From Planktothrix sp. FACHB-1365 (lineage in GTDB: Bacteria > Cyanobacteriota > Cyanobacteriia > Cyanobacteriales > Microcoleaceae), in NCBI RefSeq assembly GCF_014697575.1, contig NZ_JACJSC010000001.1, forward strand, positions 496,001-560,000: a stretch of 64,000 nt of DNA, given 5' to 3'. How positions within the stretch are numbered: position 1 is the first letter of the stretch; each line of letters opens with the position of its first letter. Positions 1 through 8,953 of this stretch are shown here, one piece after another. The translations under genes and the position numbers were made by a program. Under the pieces are notes generated by a model. It made no database searches. It was not told the DNA's origin and saw nothing but the letters and a program-made list of their open reading frames with translations.

Positions 1-335
1 TCGGCGCGATATCGCATATAAGCTAAGTTTCCAGTAGCAATAGCTAAAAAGGAAATAACACTTGACCAAAAGGCTAAAGTTCGCATTTGAGGCAGAATTT
101 TACTCGCGCCTCTAAGCAGGGGAAATGCTAAATGTCCGGTGTAAACAATGACGACGGTTGCTAATAGGGAACCAAAGCCATGTATTGTTCCTAAACTTCG
201 TTGCCAAGGACTCGGATGCAGTAAATTTACGAAGGGTAAAAATAGAAATAAACCTGCGGATAAAATACTAAGTCCGTAGATACACAGTGTTGCTAAATCC
301 AGAGAACGGGGGAAATTTGAGGTATTGGTTTGCAT
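1..335 (-). CDS. Multi-pass membrane protein, 3' end outside window
   Basis: An open frame starts at the ATG complementary to 333-335 and runs off the left edge, giving at least 111 residues that begin MQTNTSNFPRSLDLATLCIY. Three hydrophobic stretches are visible, at about residues 14-38, 50-75 and 85-105, so it is an integral membrane protein with several spanning segments. A histidine in GTIHGFG and another in YTGHLAF lie in or near membrane segments and could bind haem or metal, but that is only a guess. No good Shine-Dalgarno sequence precedes the ATG. I do not recognise the family. The gene is divergent from nothing nearby; xthA lies downstream of its promoter on the same strand. Confidence 0.6.
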   Translation of the reverse strand, partial: MQTNTSNFPRSLDLATLCIYGLSILSAGLFLFLPFVNLLHPSPWQRSLGTIHGFGSLLATVVIVYTGHLAFPLLRGASKILPQMRTLAFWSSVISFLAIATGNLAYMRYRA

Positions 336-693
336 TGGAGGTTCTATCAATTAAGATTTATTCTCAATTAGTTGAGAAATTGAATCGGAAAACAAAGTTT
401 CCTGACAACAGAGTTGACAGAAAATCGAAAAAAAACCTACAATGAAACTATCCAATCAAAATTAAGCGATCGCTTTCCAGGGTTATCGCTCAATCAAGAC
501 ATCAGGATGTTTCAAAAGTGATGGTTATCGCTTTTGGGTTTAGGCTCTAGGCTAAGTTGCTCAACTTTTCAGTCTAGTGCCTTTTATCATGTTTTCGCAA
601 GCTCTCAATTCATCTGGATTTTTCCAGATTAGTTGATAAAGCTTCTCAATTAAGATACGACAACTCTTGTCAAAATGCAAGAGTCTAAATAGC
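336..693. other. Intergenic region, no gene seen
   Basis: This 358-bp stretch separates the membrane protein gene from the 3' end of xthA. It has one HIP1 octamer (GCGATCGC, about 465-472) and two further partial copies, and is otherwise AT-rich. I see no open frame with coding character, no tRNA fold and no clear terminator. It presumably holds the promoter of the leftward membrane protein gene. Confidence 0.5.
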
Positions 694-1497
694 CTATGCT
701 CCTGTGATTGAGTCTAGGGTTAAGATAACAGGGGTGTGATCACTCGGCTGTTCCCAGGTTCTAGGGATTTTGTCGATGATAGAATTGCTGGCGACTTCAT
801 ACAGGGGTAAGGTTAAATAATGGGTATCAATGCGCCATCCGCTATTGCGTCGGAAGGAAGCTTGGCGATAGTCCCACCAGCTAAACTGTCCGCCTTCCGT
901 TGTGAACTTGCGGAAGGCGTCTTGAAAGCCTAATTCTAATATTGATTGTAAAGCTTGACGTTCAGCATCACTCGCCATAATATGAGTTTCTCGATTTTTG
1001 GGGTTATGAATATCAATATCTTCTAAAGCAATATTAAAATCCCCACAAATACAAATCTTTTCCGTTTGAGTTAACAGAATTTTTAAATAATCTTTGAGAT
1101 AATTTAACCATTTTAATTTATATTGATATTTATCGCTATCAATACTAGAACCATTGGGAACATATAAATTAACAATCGCAATACCATTAACAATTGCCGT
1201 TAAAACTCGTTTTTGCTCATCAAAGTTTTGAGCTTGTTCAGTATTTAAAATACCAGAAAATCCAAAATGAACCGATTCTAGGGGAGTTTTGCTTAAAATT
1301 GCCACCCCATTATAGGCTTTTTGACCGTAAATATAAAGGTGATAACCCATATCTTCAAAGAATAGACGAGGAAAATCTTTATCAATCACTTTAGTTTCCT
1401 GCAAACAAAGAATATCAACAGGATGAGTTTGTAACCATTGCAATAGATGATCTTTTCGAGTTCTAATTGAATTAACATTCCACGTTGCAATTTTCAT
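694..1497 (-). CDS. xthA: Exodeoxyribonuclease III
   Basis: This 267-residue protein is an exonuclease III-type AP endonuclease of the exonuclease/endonuclease/phosphatase fold. It would cut DNA 5' to abasic sites and trim 3' blocked ends in base excision repair. Visible motifs are the N-terminal WNVNSIRTR, the metal-binding glutamate in LQETK (E34), CGDFNIA with the catalytic Asp and Asn, the substrate-binding GWRID segment, and the C-terminal SDHTPV with the Asp-His catalytic pair. Length matches the bacterial family (about 260-270 residues), and the start MKIATWNVNS is the usual one. It appears monocistronic. The call is secure from motifs; ExoA-type naming is an equally common label. Confidence 0.95.
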   Translation of the reverse strand: MKIATWNVNSIRTRKDHLLQWLQTHPVDILCLQETKVIDKDFPRLFFEDMGYHLYIYGQKAYNGVAILSKTPLESVHFGFSGILNTEQAQNFDEQKRVLTAIVNGIAIVNLYVPNGSSIDSDKYQYKLKWLNYLKDYLKILLTQTEKICICGDFNIALEDIDIHNPKNRETHIMASDAERQALQSILELGFQDAFRKFTTEGGQFSWWDYRQASFRRNSGWRIDTHYLTLPLYEVASNSIIDKIPRTWEQPSDHTPVILTLDSITGA

Positions 1498-2155
1498 CCC
1501 AGACTCCTAATTAAATTCGTTGTTATACAATTCTAATGGATTATTCTACACTGAATCCAACCTTTAGGGGGTTAGGGAGATCTAATCTCAGTTTTAATTA
1601 AGGGTTTTCGGTTTAATTTGTGGATCAACATTGATTATATTGTGTCTTGATTCATTGAAACCCCAGTGAAAAATTAGAGATTTAATCAATACTTAACTTA
1701 ATTAAGATTCACTTTTTATCACTTTTTGTCACTTTTTTCACCTCTGAATTCACTTTTTGGCAACTTTTTTTCCGTGAGAGGGTGGTAGGCTATTACCAGA
1801 ATCAATTTTGTTCGATAGGTTTCAACCTGTTGGTACAAAGTTAAAGTCCACCTACGCGGACTCAGAACAGATCCAAGAAACCGGGTTTTCCCCAAAAAAT
1901 TCAGATTCAAGAGTTCAGGAGATTAACCAATGAACAACGACTTAACAAGTTTCGGCTTTTTGCGTAAAAGTTGAGGCTGAAATTGGATACCTAGATAGAG
2001 AGTTACGAGGGGTTGTTCAGAGGTAGTGTCATGTAGTATATTTGTGCTACACTATAACAACTCGCGCCTTTATGGTCAGCGCTTCGAGAGGGAGAGCGAT
2101 CGCAAAGGTTTCGGGAACTCGATTAATAAGTCCTGAGTATTAAGGTGATTAGCTT
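1498..2155. other. Intergenic region with repeat fragment
   Basis: This 658-bp stretch lies between the divergent starts of xthA and the beta-flower gene. It contains several close copies of a CACTTTT heptamer around 1710-1765, a partial copy (about 1877-1893) of the AGAAACCGGGTTTCT repeat described elsewhere, and a HIP1 octamer near 2097. A 63-codon leftward open frame at 1719-1910 crosses the repeat and has no coding character. The promoter of the 2156-8849 gene cluster should lie here, with a TATAAC at 2053-2058 as a possible -10 box, but no convincing -35 partner. Confidence 0.5.
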
Positions 2156-2851
2156 ATGACTGATGACATTAATAATGCCTTGAATGCCCTTACATCTTTG
2201 GATTTAGGTGGCGATCTGAGTAGCGATCCTGCCTTGTATTCTCAAGTAGGTGACTCTAGCACTCAAGATAATTTGCATCATTCAGGAATGCCGGATTTTA
2301 ATCAACATCATGGAGTTGAGGCATTTTCTTTTCCCACTGGGTTTGATGGTGCAGGTGTTTTTGATAATAACCAGCCTGATTATTCATGGCCAGATTCAAC
2401 AAATCTTCATCTTCCACACCCTAATTATCACCAGAATATAGGGTATGGAGAGAGTTCTATACATAGCGATCGCAGCCACGAATCGGGAAATTTAGGTCAA
2501 AATGAATATCATTTTCCTATTACAGAACAACTTCAAGTCATGAACTGCCATGATAATTGTCCTTACACAACAATAAGTAATAGTGGCTGGATTTACAAAC
2601 ATACATCAGATAGTTCTTCGGGTGACTGGGTTGGTAAAGTAGATGGGCGATCTGTTTACAATACATCAAGCCACTATTTAGGTTATGCAGGAACAGATGG
2701 CAAAGTTTATGATAACGACGACCATTGTGTAGGTTGGGTACATGGCTGTCACGTTTACAACAAAGGTGGCGAAGAAGTTTATGAAACAACAAAAGGAGTG
2801 GTTGGTGCGGCTGCTTATTTGTTGTGTGTTTATTATGGTGGCGTGAATTAA
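2156..2851 (+). CDS. Beta-flower repeat protein of unknown function
   Basis: This 231-residue protein has two parts. Residues 1-125 are low-complexity, rich in Asp, Asn, Ser and His, and probably disordered. Residues 140-212 contain about four short repeats of the form G-x-V/I-x-x-x-x-G-x-x-V-Y-(N/D): GWIYKHTS, WVGKVDGRSVYN, YLGYAGTDGKVYD and VGWVHGCHVYN. This matches the 4-fold/5-fold beta-flower repeat as I know it, a small closed beta structure of unknown role. The C-terminus (GAAAYLLCVYY) is hydrophobic. An AGGTGA Shine-Dalgarno sits about 10 bases before the ATG. The next gene starts 15 bp downstream, so the two are probably co-transcribed. I cannot name an activity. Confidence 0.75.
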   Translation: MTDDINNALNALTSLDLGGDLSSDPALYSQVGDSSTQDNLHHSGMPDFNQHHGVEAFSFPTGFDGAGVFDNNQPDYSWPDSTNLHLPHPNYHQNIGYGESSIHSDRSHESGNLGQNEYHFPITEQLQVMNCHDNCPYTTISNSGWIYKHTSDSSSGDWVGKVDGRSVYNTSSHYLGYAGTDGKVYDNDDHCVGWVHGCHVYNKGGEEVYETTKGVVGAAAYLLCVYYGGVN

Positions 2852-2866
2852 ATTGGAGTAAGATAA

Positions 2867-4702
2867 ATGACCAAATCATTACCAGGAAGAAAAGGCTTGT
2901 GGGGACACATTAAAGATGGTTTACACGATCTCTTTTACACGGGAAGTAGAGGAGCTAGAATTACGGCCGGAACTCAAGAAAGAAACAATCAGAATTTGAT
3001 TGAATATTATGACAAACGAGATAATATTCAACAACAAATGGAAATGGCTAAAATGCAATTGCAAGTTGTAACGCAACAAAGATCCTTAGAAGTTCAAGTT
3101 GAACAAGGTAATCTTAATAGAAAAGTTCAGATGATTGAAGGTCAATTGAATCGTCAATTACAGTCTGACTTAGCGGAGCTTAATCGTTTATTTCAAGCTG
3201 AACTAGCAGTATTTAATCAGAATTTTCAGGCTCGTGAAGGAATGCTCAACCGTGAATTACAAGCGGAATTAGCAAGATTAAATCGAGAGTTTCAAGCACA
3301 AGAAGCTAAATTAAATCGAGAGAATGCTTTGCAATTGGAAATTTTTAGAGGTAAATTGCAAGTGTTTTTACAAGAACAACAAAAAGAGTTTCAACTGCAA
3401 TTAAAGGAGATTGATGCGACTTTAGCCAAAGAACTCAAAAAACTTGATTTGCAAAATAATCTCACTGTCGTTCGTCAACAACGCCGTTTAAATAATTGGC
3501 CTCTAACCCTTGACGATGAACAAATTAAAGAGATGATGACATCGGATAAATTAATGATTTTATTTGTTCCACCAATCCTCAAATTTGATTCAGCAGGTAC
3601 AGGTTCTAATTCTACTCCTAATAACTTTCCTGAAATTGAAGAAGGTTTAAAAAAACAAGTGCGGGCTTTTATTGAAAAATATCAACAAAAAGGGAGAGAT
3701 GTTGATTATTTAACAGGTGTCTGGAAAACCAAAGCATTATCAGCAGAAGGAGCCATGAAAACTATTCTTAATACTTTGAAACCAATGGTAATTATTAATA
3801 CCATTGTGGAAAGAAGTTATTACCATCTGGAATATGGCTATGCCACTGATTTACTTGATATCCCTTATATTGGCTCTTTACCAAAAGAAGAATCTTTATC
3901 CTGGATAGAGTTATTATATGATGCTACCAAAGAACGTTTATTAAAATGGCAAGAACAACGTAATCTTGAAGCGGAAGAAACAGGTACAACCAATGACTTT
4001 GATCAAGATTGGGGTTTAGAAGTTGTTAAGAAGTTTTTAGCTGATTTAGAATTTATTAAACGAGAACAAAGACTTTTAGAAAGAGGACAAAATCCAGCCG
4101 AGTTACCTAACCGTAATTATACAATTCTTGATTCAGATAAAGAAAAATTTTGTCGTTTTTTATCGATTCAGATTTGTATTCTAATCGGCAAATTTGCCGA
4201 TGAGTATTTTATTTTAGATGTTGCACCTAAAAAGCGTAAGCCTCCCTTATTACCACAATTATTACCAGATTTATTAAAAGACGTACCCGCCGAATACCAA
4301 ATCGAAATAGTGGAAGCTGTTATTGCTTTTTCTAAATCATTGTATCAGCAATTAGAAAAAACTGAATCAGCTTGGATTCCTGAGATGTTATTAAGTTTAG
4401 CTCACAGTTTGACTTTTCTTGATAACAAATCTTATGCCACAGAGCAGGTAGAAGAATCGGTCAGATGTTGGTTATTAATGCGAGGTATTGACTCTTTAGA
4501 ACAGATTACTAATTTGGAAATAATGAAGTTTGTTATTACACCAGAAGCTAATAAATATCTGGAGTATCTCAGTCAATGTTTAGACCTTTTACCACAGGAG
4601 GATTTACCTTATGCTCAAACACTTTATCAAACTTGGAAAAGACTTAAAATTCGTGGTCTTCTTCCAGTTGATCAAGAAGGTTATACCCTATTTAATCGGT
4701 AA
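2867..4702 (+). CDS. Coiled-coil protein with eleven-residue repeats
   Basis: This 611-residue protein is preceded by a GGAG ribosome site and lies 15 bp after the beta-flower gene. Residues 50-205 are almost wholly helical. Residues 83-181 are nine consecutive 11-residue units, such as LNRELQAELAR and LNREFQAQEAK, a hendecad pattern seen in right-handed coiled coils and in amphipathic surface-binding helices. Residues 205-611 form a globular region with a conserved-looking WPLTLDDEQIKEMM start and helical C-terminal part; I recognise no enzyme motif in it. No signal peptide or membrane segment is present. Its position beside an Hsp70 and a GrpE-domain gene suggests a substrate, adaptor or scaffold for that chaperone pair. 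That role is inference. Confidence 0.8.
   Translation: MTKSLPGRKGLWGHIKDGLHDLFYTGSRGARITAGTQERNNQNLIEYYDKRDNIQQQMEMAKMQLQVVTQQRSLEVQVEQGNLNRKVQMIEGQLNRQLQSDLAELNRLFQAELAVFNQNFQAREGMLNRELQAELARLNREFQAQEAKLNRENALQLEIFRGKLQVFLQEQQKEFQLQLKEIDATLAKELKKLDLQNNLTVVRQQRRLNNWPLTLDDEQIKEMMTSDKLMILFVPPILKFDSAGTGSNSTPNNFPEIEEGLKKQVRAFIEKYQQKGRDVDYLTGVWKTKALSAEGAMKTILNTLKPMVIINTIVERSYYHLEYGYATDLLDIPYIGSLPKEESLSWIELLYDATKERLLKWQEQRNLEAEETGTTNDFDQDWGLEVVKKFLADLEFIKREQRLLERGQNPAELPNRNYTILDSDKEKFCRFLSIQICILIGKFADEYFILDVAPKKRKPPLLPQLLPDLLKDVPAEYQIEIVEAVIAFSKSLYQQLEKTESAWIPEMLLSLAHSLTFLDNKSYATEQVEESVRCWLLMRGIDSLEQITNLEIMKFVITPEANKYLEYLSQCLDLLPQEDLPYAQTLYQTWKRLKIRGLLPVDQEGYTLFNR
3113..3409 (+). repeat. In-frame array of nine 33-bp units
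   Basis: Codons 83-181 of the coiled-coil gene encode nine tandem 11-residue units without any gap. Most begin LNR or FNQ and carry Q-A-E-L in the middle. DNA identity between units is moderate, so this is an old, protein-level repeat rather than a recent minisatellite expansion. Confidence 0.85.
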
Positions 4703-4716
4703 ACCCACATAGGATC

Positions 4717-4754
4717 TGTAGTGGTTGGGTTTCCTTCCCACAACCCAACCTACA
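4717..4754. terminator. Hairpin after coiled-coil gene
   Basis: An inverted repeat pairs TGTAG-TTGGGTT with AACCCAACCTACA around a short pyrimidine-rich loop, 15 bp after the stop codon of the 611-residue gene. There is no strong T-run. It may attenuate transcription into the Hsp70 gene or be a dispersed repeat copy. Confidence 0.4.
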
Positions 4755-4882
4755 ATTAATTACCGCTAGTTTTACCTAACTTGCATAAAAACTTAGATTC
4801 TGCTCGATAAATAAATAAAGGTAGATTTCTGAGCAATAGCTTGAAACTTACGTTCCTTTCACTCTTTGGAGAATCAAATATT

Positions 4883-6607
4883 ATGAGTCAAGATTTTTTA
4901 TTAGTTGTCGCTATTGATTTTGGCACATCACACTCCGGTTTTGCTTATAAATATAAAGAGGATTTAGAATGCGTCTATCGTGATCTTTGGCATGATAGTC
5001 CTAAAAGTTATCCTAAAACTGCTACTCATCTTTTAATGTCACCTGATGGTAATGTGGAAGCTTGGGGATATAGTGCTATTAAAAAATTAGCAGAACTTCG
5101 CTCTAAAGGATTGGCAAAAGATTACTCTTTTCTCAAGAAGTTTAAGATGAAGTTACACAAAGGAGAAAGAGATCACAAAGGCATTTACACCATAGAAAAT
5201 GGACAAAAATTCTATGTTATTGATCTTATTGCTGAATATATCCGTTTGATTAAAGATGAAGCTCTCCAAGAAATTAAGACAAATTATGCAAATTTTGTTG
5301 ATGAAAAAGAAATTCGCTGGTGTTTAACAATTCCTGCGATCTGGAAAGATGAAGATAAAGATTTAATGCGCCGAGCGGCTGTAAAAGCGGGATTAATTGG
5401 CGATTCTGAGGAGGAATCAGAGCGTCTTTTTCTGGTACTTGAACCAGAAGCGGCAGCTATTTTCTGTCAGGAAATAGATAAAAATACCCTTACTCCGGGT
5501 ACTCATTTAATGATTGTTGATTGTGGGGGTGGTACAGTAGATATTACTGTCCATGAAGTTGTGCAAGTGCGTGATGGTTTGAAAGATGTCGCATTAGATG
5601 AAATCGCTCCCGGTACTGGTGGTGCTTTTGGCTCAACTTATGTGGACGACAGCTTTTTGGACTATTTAGCAAACAAGTTAACTCTTAAAGCTATAGAACA
5701 ATTTCAGGAGAAAGAACCTTTAGATTATTTGAAAATGATGGAGGAATGGGAACGAACTAAATGTGCTTTTGATCCCGAAAAAAGTGGTGATGTAATTTAT
5801 TTTCCTCTAGGAGTTAAATTCTACAATCTCCTAAAGGAGAATTATCCCCAAGTTCTCAAAAAGTTAGCAGATGAACAAAATGGAGATGATACTGATCTTT
5901 ATATCAGTCGTGAAACAATGGAAGGTATTTTTAAGCCTACCTTAGATGGGATTGTGGAAAAAGTTAAAGAGCAGTTTCAAGAATTAGACAATCAATCTTG
6001 TGATCTGATGTTTCTGGTTGGTGGTTTTTCTACTTCTCCTGTCCTCAGAAAACGAATTGAACAGGAATTTGGCAAAAAAGTCCAAAATATTGTTATGCCA
6101 CCTCGTCCAGGTCTTGCTATTCTTGGGGGTGCGGCATCCTTTGGGGTTAATCCCTCAGCTATTCGGGCAAGACGTAGCCGTTTAACTTATGGTGTCAGTT
6201 TGACTCCAGCATTTGTAGAAGACGTTGATCCAGAAAGTAAAAAAATTTGGGCAAAAGACTTGAACAAATATCTCTGTATGGATCGTTTTGCCGTTCTTGT
6301 TGAGAAAGGAGATCGTGTACCAACAGATGCAGAAATAACAACAATCTTTCAACCAGCAGATCGTCTTCAAAAAGCGATGGATTTTGAATTTTTTTCAACA
6401 CCCAGAACTGATATCCGCTATACAGATGAACCAGGTGTTACCAAATTAGGGGAATTATTAGTCGAAATGCCATTCACTCAAGGCGGACTTGATCGCCAAG
6501 TAGAAGTGACATTTTACTTCGGACAAACGGAAATAAAAGTTCATGCTAAAGATATGACATCAGGAGAAGACTTTAAAACAGCTATTCGCTTTAATTCTGG
6601 TTATTAA
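4883..6607 (+). CDS. Hsp70-family ATPase, HSPA12-like
   Basis: This is an actin/Hsp70-fold ATPase of 574 residues, starting at ATG 4883; a TTG 14 codons upstream is possible but the ATG directly precedes the first conserved strand. Phosphate-1 is VVAIDFGTSHSGFA (residues 8-21), phosphate-2 is VDCGGGTVDITV (212-223) and the adenosine motif is LVGGFSTSP (378-386). The segments LTIPAIWKDE and LEPEAAAI are typical of HSPA12-type divergent Hsp70s rather than DnaK. The C-terminal about 140 residues are a beta-rich region that is much shorter than the DnaK substrate-binding domain, and no lid helices or EEVD tail are seen. It lies between the coiled-coil gene and the gene with the GrpE-like domain, which is its likely nucleotide-exchange partner. 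Confidence 0.9.
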   Translation: MSQDFLLVVAIDFGTSHSGFAYKYKEDLECVYRDLWHDSPKSYPKTATHLLMSPDGNVEAWGYSAIKKLAELRSKGLAKDYSFLKKFKMKLHKGERDHKGIYTIENGQKFYVIDLIAEYIRLIKDEALQEIKTNYANFVDEKEIRWCLTIPAIWKDEDKDLMRRAAVKAGLIGDSEEESERLFLVLEPEAAAIFCQEIDKNTLTPGTHLMIVDCGGGTVDITVHEVVQVRDGLKDVALDEIAPGTGGAFGSTYVDDSFLDYLANKLTLKAIEQFQEKEPLDYLKMMEEWERTKCAFDPEKSGDVIYFPLGVKFYNLLKENYPQVLKKLADEQNGDDTDLYISRETMEGIFKPTLDGIVEKVKEQFQELDNQSCDLMFLVGGFSTSPVLRKRIEQEFGKKVQNIVMPPRPGLAILGGAASFGVNPSAIRARRSRLTYGVSLTPAFVEDVDPESKKIWAKDLNKYLCMDRFAVLVEKGDRVPTDAEITTIFQPADRLQKAMDFEFFSTPRTDIRYTDEPGVTKLGELLVEMPFTQGGLDRQVEVTFYFGQTEIKVHAKDMTSGEDFKTAIRFNSGY

Positions 6608-6722
6608 GTAAACCAAAAAGGATGTAGTAAGAGCTTAATATCTAAATCTCTTACTACAAGATTTTTTTAAAATTCACACTGACTTACAATCATTTTCAAT
6701 TATTTTACTGGAGGCAAAAACC

Positions 6723-8849
6723 ATGTGTTCACAACATGATAACAATCAATCTCAACAACCTGACTCAAATTCTCAACAGGATTCATGGGAAAATTGGATT
6801 TCTAATCTTGAGCAAAATCATAAAGAAATATTTCAATGGCTTCTTGTTCAGTTTAACATACAAGGATGGGAAACATGGTTGAGAAAAAAACAGTTACTTG
6901 AAGAAGCCATTACCAATCCTGAAAAATTACTTGGTTTGTTGTCAACATTACGACTCGATATTGAACAACTTGAACAAGGATTAAAACAGTCTCTTGATGG
7001 GTTACAAAAAGAAAAGCCTGATTTATTTAATTGGCTTATTAATTTATTTGATGTTAAAGAATGGCAGAAACATAAGCAACCTGAAGCATTAGCAAATACA
7101 ATCAAAGACACTCGAATATTGTTTGAAGTATTCGCCAAAATTCAAAAAAATGATCTTTCATTAAGCACAGAAATTGATCAGCTTCAAAAAACAAAACCTC
7201 AGTTATTTCAGTGGCTGTTACAACGCTTTGGAATTAATGGGCTATATCCTCAAGCTGAGAACTTAGAAAAGAAAATGCGAGATCATAAAGTTGTGTTTGA
7301 AGTATTCGCACAATTAAGTCAACTTTCAGTAGGTAATTATCAACAGCAACAAAGTTGCCGACAAGAAATTGAGTATTTAGAACGTCAAAATCGCTATTTG
7401 TTTATCACTCTTTTGAGACTGTTTGAAATTTCTGAGCAATTACACCCTAATAAACAAAAACAACAGCTTGAAACTAAACTGCTAGACCCAATTTTATCAG
7501 TACAAGCGTTTTCCACTTTTTCCGAGCATTATAACAAACTGAATGCTCAACTTCAAGATACCAAAAATAGTGAAAATGCCATGAGGCAGGACTTAGAAAA
7601 ACTACGGCAAGAAAGACGCAGTGTTTCTTATTATGAGGAAAAAGTTCAAGAACTTGAGGCAGAAAATGAAGCACTTAAGAAAAGATCAGGCGAAATGTTT
7701 GCCACATTAAGTAAACAACACCGTAATGAAACAACAACTATCACTTCTGATGATTCTCGCCGTCAAAGAGATACCTTGATTTCAGAGTTTAAAACTCTTT
7801 CTAGTCAAGACTTTAAGCGAATCACTGTGCAAATTTTTAACCATTTGACCTCAATTAATCACGAATTACAGAATAATCGCAAACAGGAAGAAGCAAAAAT
7901 CAGATCTATTCTATCTCAGCGAATCTTTGAGTCTGAAATTAATTGGATTAAACAAAACAACAGTGTTTCATCTGAAAGTAATCTTTGGACAATGAAAGCA
8001 AAAGAAATTACTCAGCTAATTACTCAAGATTTATTTCAACAATCTACTAATAATATTCCCAAGGAGATTATCGAAAGTCTGGAAAGTTTAACTCAAAAAG
8101 GATTAAAATTAGTCAAAGATATTATTAATGATCAGCCACCAGGTGAACTATGGATTGAACCGAAAGATAAGAATTTTAATCCCGATAAGCATGAACCAAT
8201 GATAGGTTGTGAAGCTGATGGAGTTATCCTTTATACAACTTATCCAGGTTATCGTACTGGCAGTCGTATTCTTGAGAAAGCCATAGTTTTTACAGTACCT
8301 AAACAAGAAATCAATCCTTCTACAAAGGACATAGAAACTACTCCCAATACAAATCAAATCAATACAGGTTCCATTTCTAAAATTAGTGCATCTCAAAAAG
8401 TACAAGTATTAAATGATAAAGGAATGACTGATGATGACATAGCTAAAAAATTAGAAGTAACACCTATTACTGTATCTAACTGGAAAAAAGCATTGTGTAA
8501 TCCATCAACAGAAAATGCTGAAAAATTAGATCAGCTTTATCAAGAAGTTTGTGGACAAAGTTCAAATTTATATGATAGTCAATCTGAAAATGAAGAACGA
8601 AAAGTTTTTTCTGGTATAGTTAAAAACAGATATGGAGTTAATCTGTATAAAACTCCCAAACAAACAGATATTGATATAGAACAAAAAATAAATTATGGTG
8701 ATAGATTAATTTTTGATATGTTGGAAAAAACACAAAATTCTCCAGACAAGATTTGGGATGAAGATAAGAAAACTACAGATGATATTTGGTTACGAGTAGT
8801 AGATAAAAATTATTGGATTCCTCGTGCTTACATTCGTTTAGATCAATAA
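6723..8849 (+). CDS. Helical-repeat/GrpE-like/HTH/SH3-like fusion
   Basis: This 708-residue protein has a GGAGG ribosome site. Residues 29-266 hold four degenerate helical repeats of about 63 residues, each with an LFxWLLxxF-type core. Residues 270-335 are coiled coil. Residues 350-525 look like GrpE: a long helical region followed by a beta domain with FNPDKHEPM, an acidic turn, and PGYRTGSRILEKAIVF, which match the NPxxHEA...GY.L..RvLRpA.V signature of GrpE. Residues 558-608 are an XRE-type helix-turn-helix (MTDDDIAKKLEVTPITVSNW). Residues 629-706 resemble an SH3-like barrel (GVNLYKTP, DIWLRVVD, YWIP). The GrpE part is the likely exchange factor for the Hsp70 just upstream. The HTH could bind DNA or merely be a protein-binding module. 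Confidence 0.8.
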   Translation: MCSQHDNNQSQQPDSNSQQDSWENWISNLEQNHKEIFQWLLVQFNIQGWETWLRKKQLLEEAITNPEKLLGLLSTLRLDIEQLEQGLKQSLDGLQKEKPDLFNWLINLFDVKEWQKHKQPEALANTIKDTRILFEVFAKIQKNDLSLSTEIDQLQKTKPQLFQWLLQRFGINGLYPQAENLEKKMRDHKVVFEVFAQLSQLSVGNYQQQQSCRQEIEYLERQNRYLFITLLRLFEISEQLHPNKQKQQLETKLLDPILSVQAFSTFSEHYNKLNAQLQDTKNSENAMRQDLEKLRQERRSVSYYEEKVQELEAENEALKKRSGEMFATLSKQHRNETTTITSDDSRRQRDTLISEFKTLSSQDFKRITVQIFNHLTSINHELQNNRKQEEAKIRSILSQRIFESEINWIKQNNSVSSESNLWTMKAKEITQLITQDLFQQSTNNIPKEIIESLESLTQKGLKLVKDIINDQPPGELWIEPKDKNFNPDKHEPMIGCEADGVILYTTYPGYRTGSRILEKAIVFTVPKQEINPSTKDIETTPNTNQINTGSISKISASQKVQVLNDKGMTDDDIAKKLEVTPITVSNWKKALCNPSTENAEKLDQLYQEVCGQSSNLYDSQSENEERKVFSGIVKNRYGVNLYKTPKQTDIDIEQKINYGDRLIFDMLEKTQNSPDKIWDEDKKTTDDIWLRVVDKNYWIPRAYIRLDQ

Positions 8850-8953
8850 TTGAGTTAATCAATGATATTGGATGTGTCAGATTTTAAGCTAATTATTTAA
8901 CTAATATCTTAACTGTCTGACCTACTTTAAAAGTCAAGAGCAATGTCTCTCAA

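Noticed and set aside
1719-1910. 63-codon leftward open frame upstream of the beta-flower gene
   Set aside because: It crosses a repeat fragment and has no ribosome site or coding character.
2156-8849. Reading the cluster as a standard dnaK-grpE-dnaJ operon
   Set aside because: The Hsp70 is HSPA12-like, the GrpE part is inside a large fusion, and no J-domain is present.
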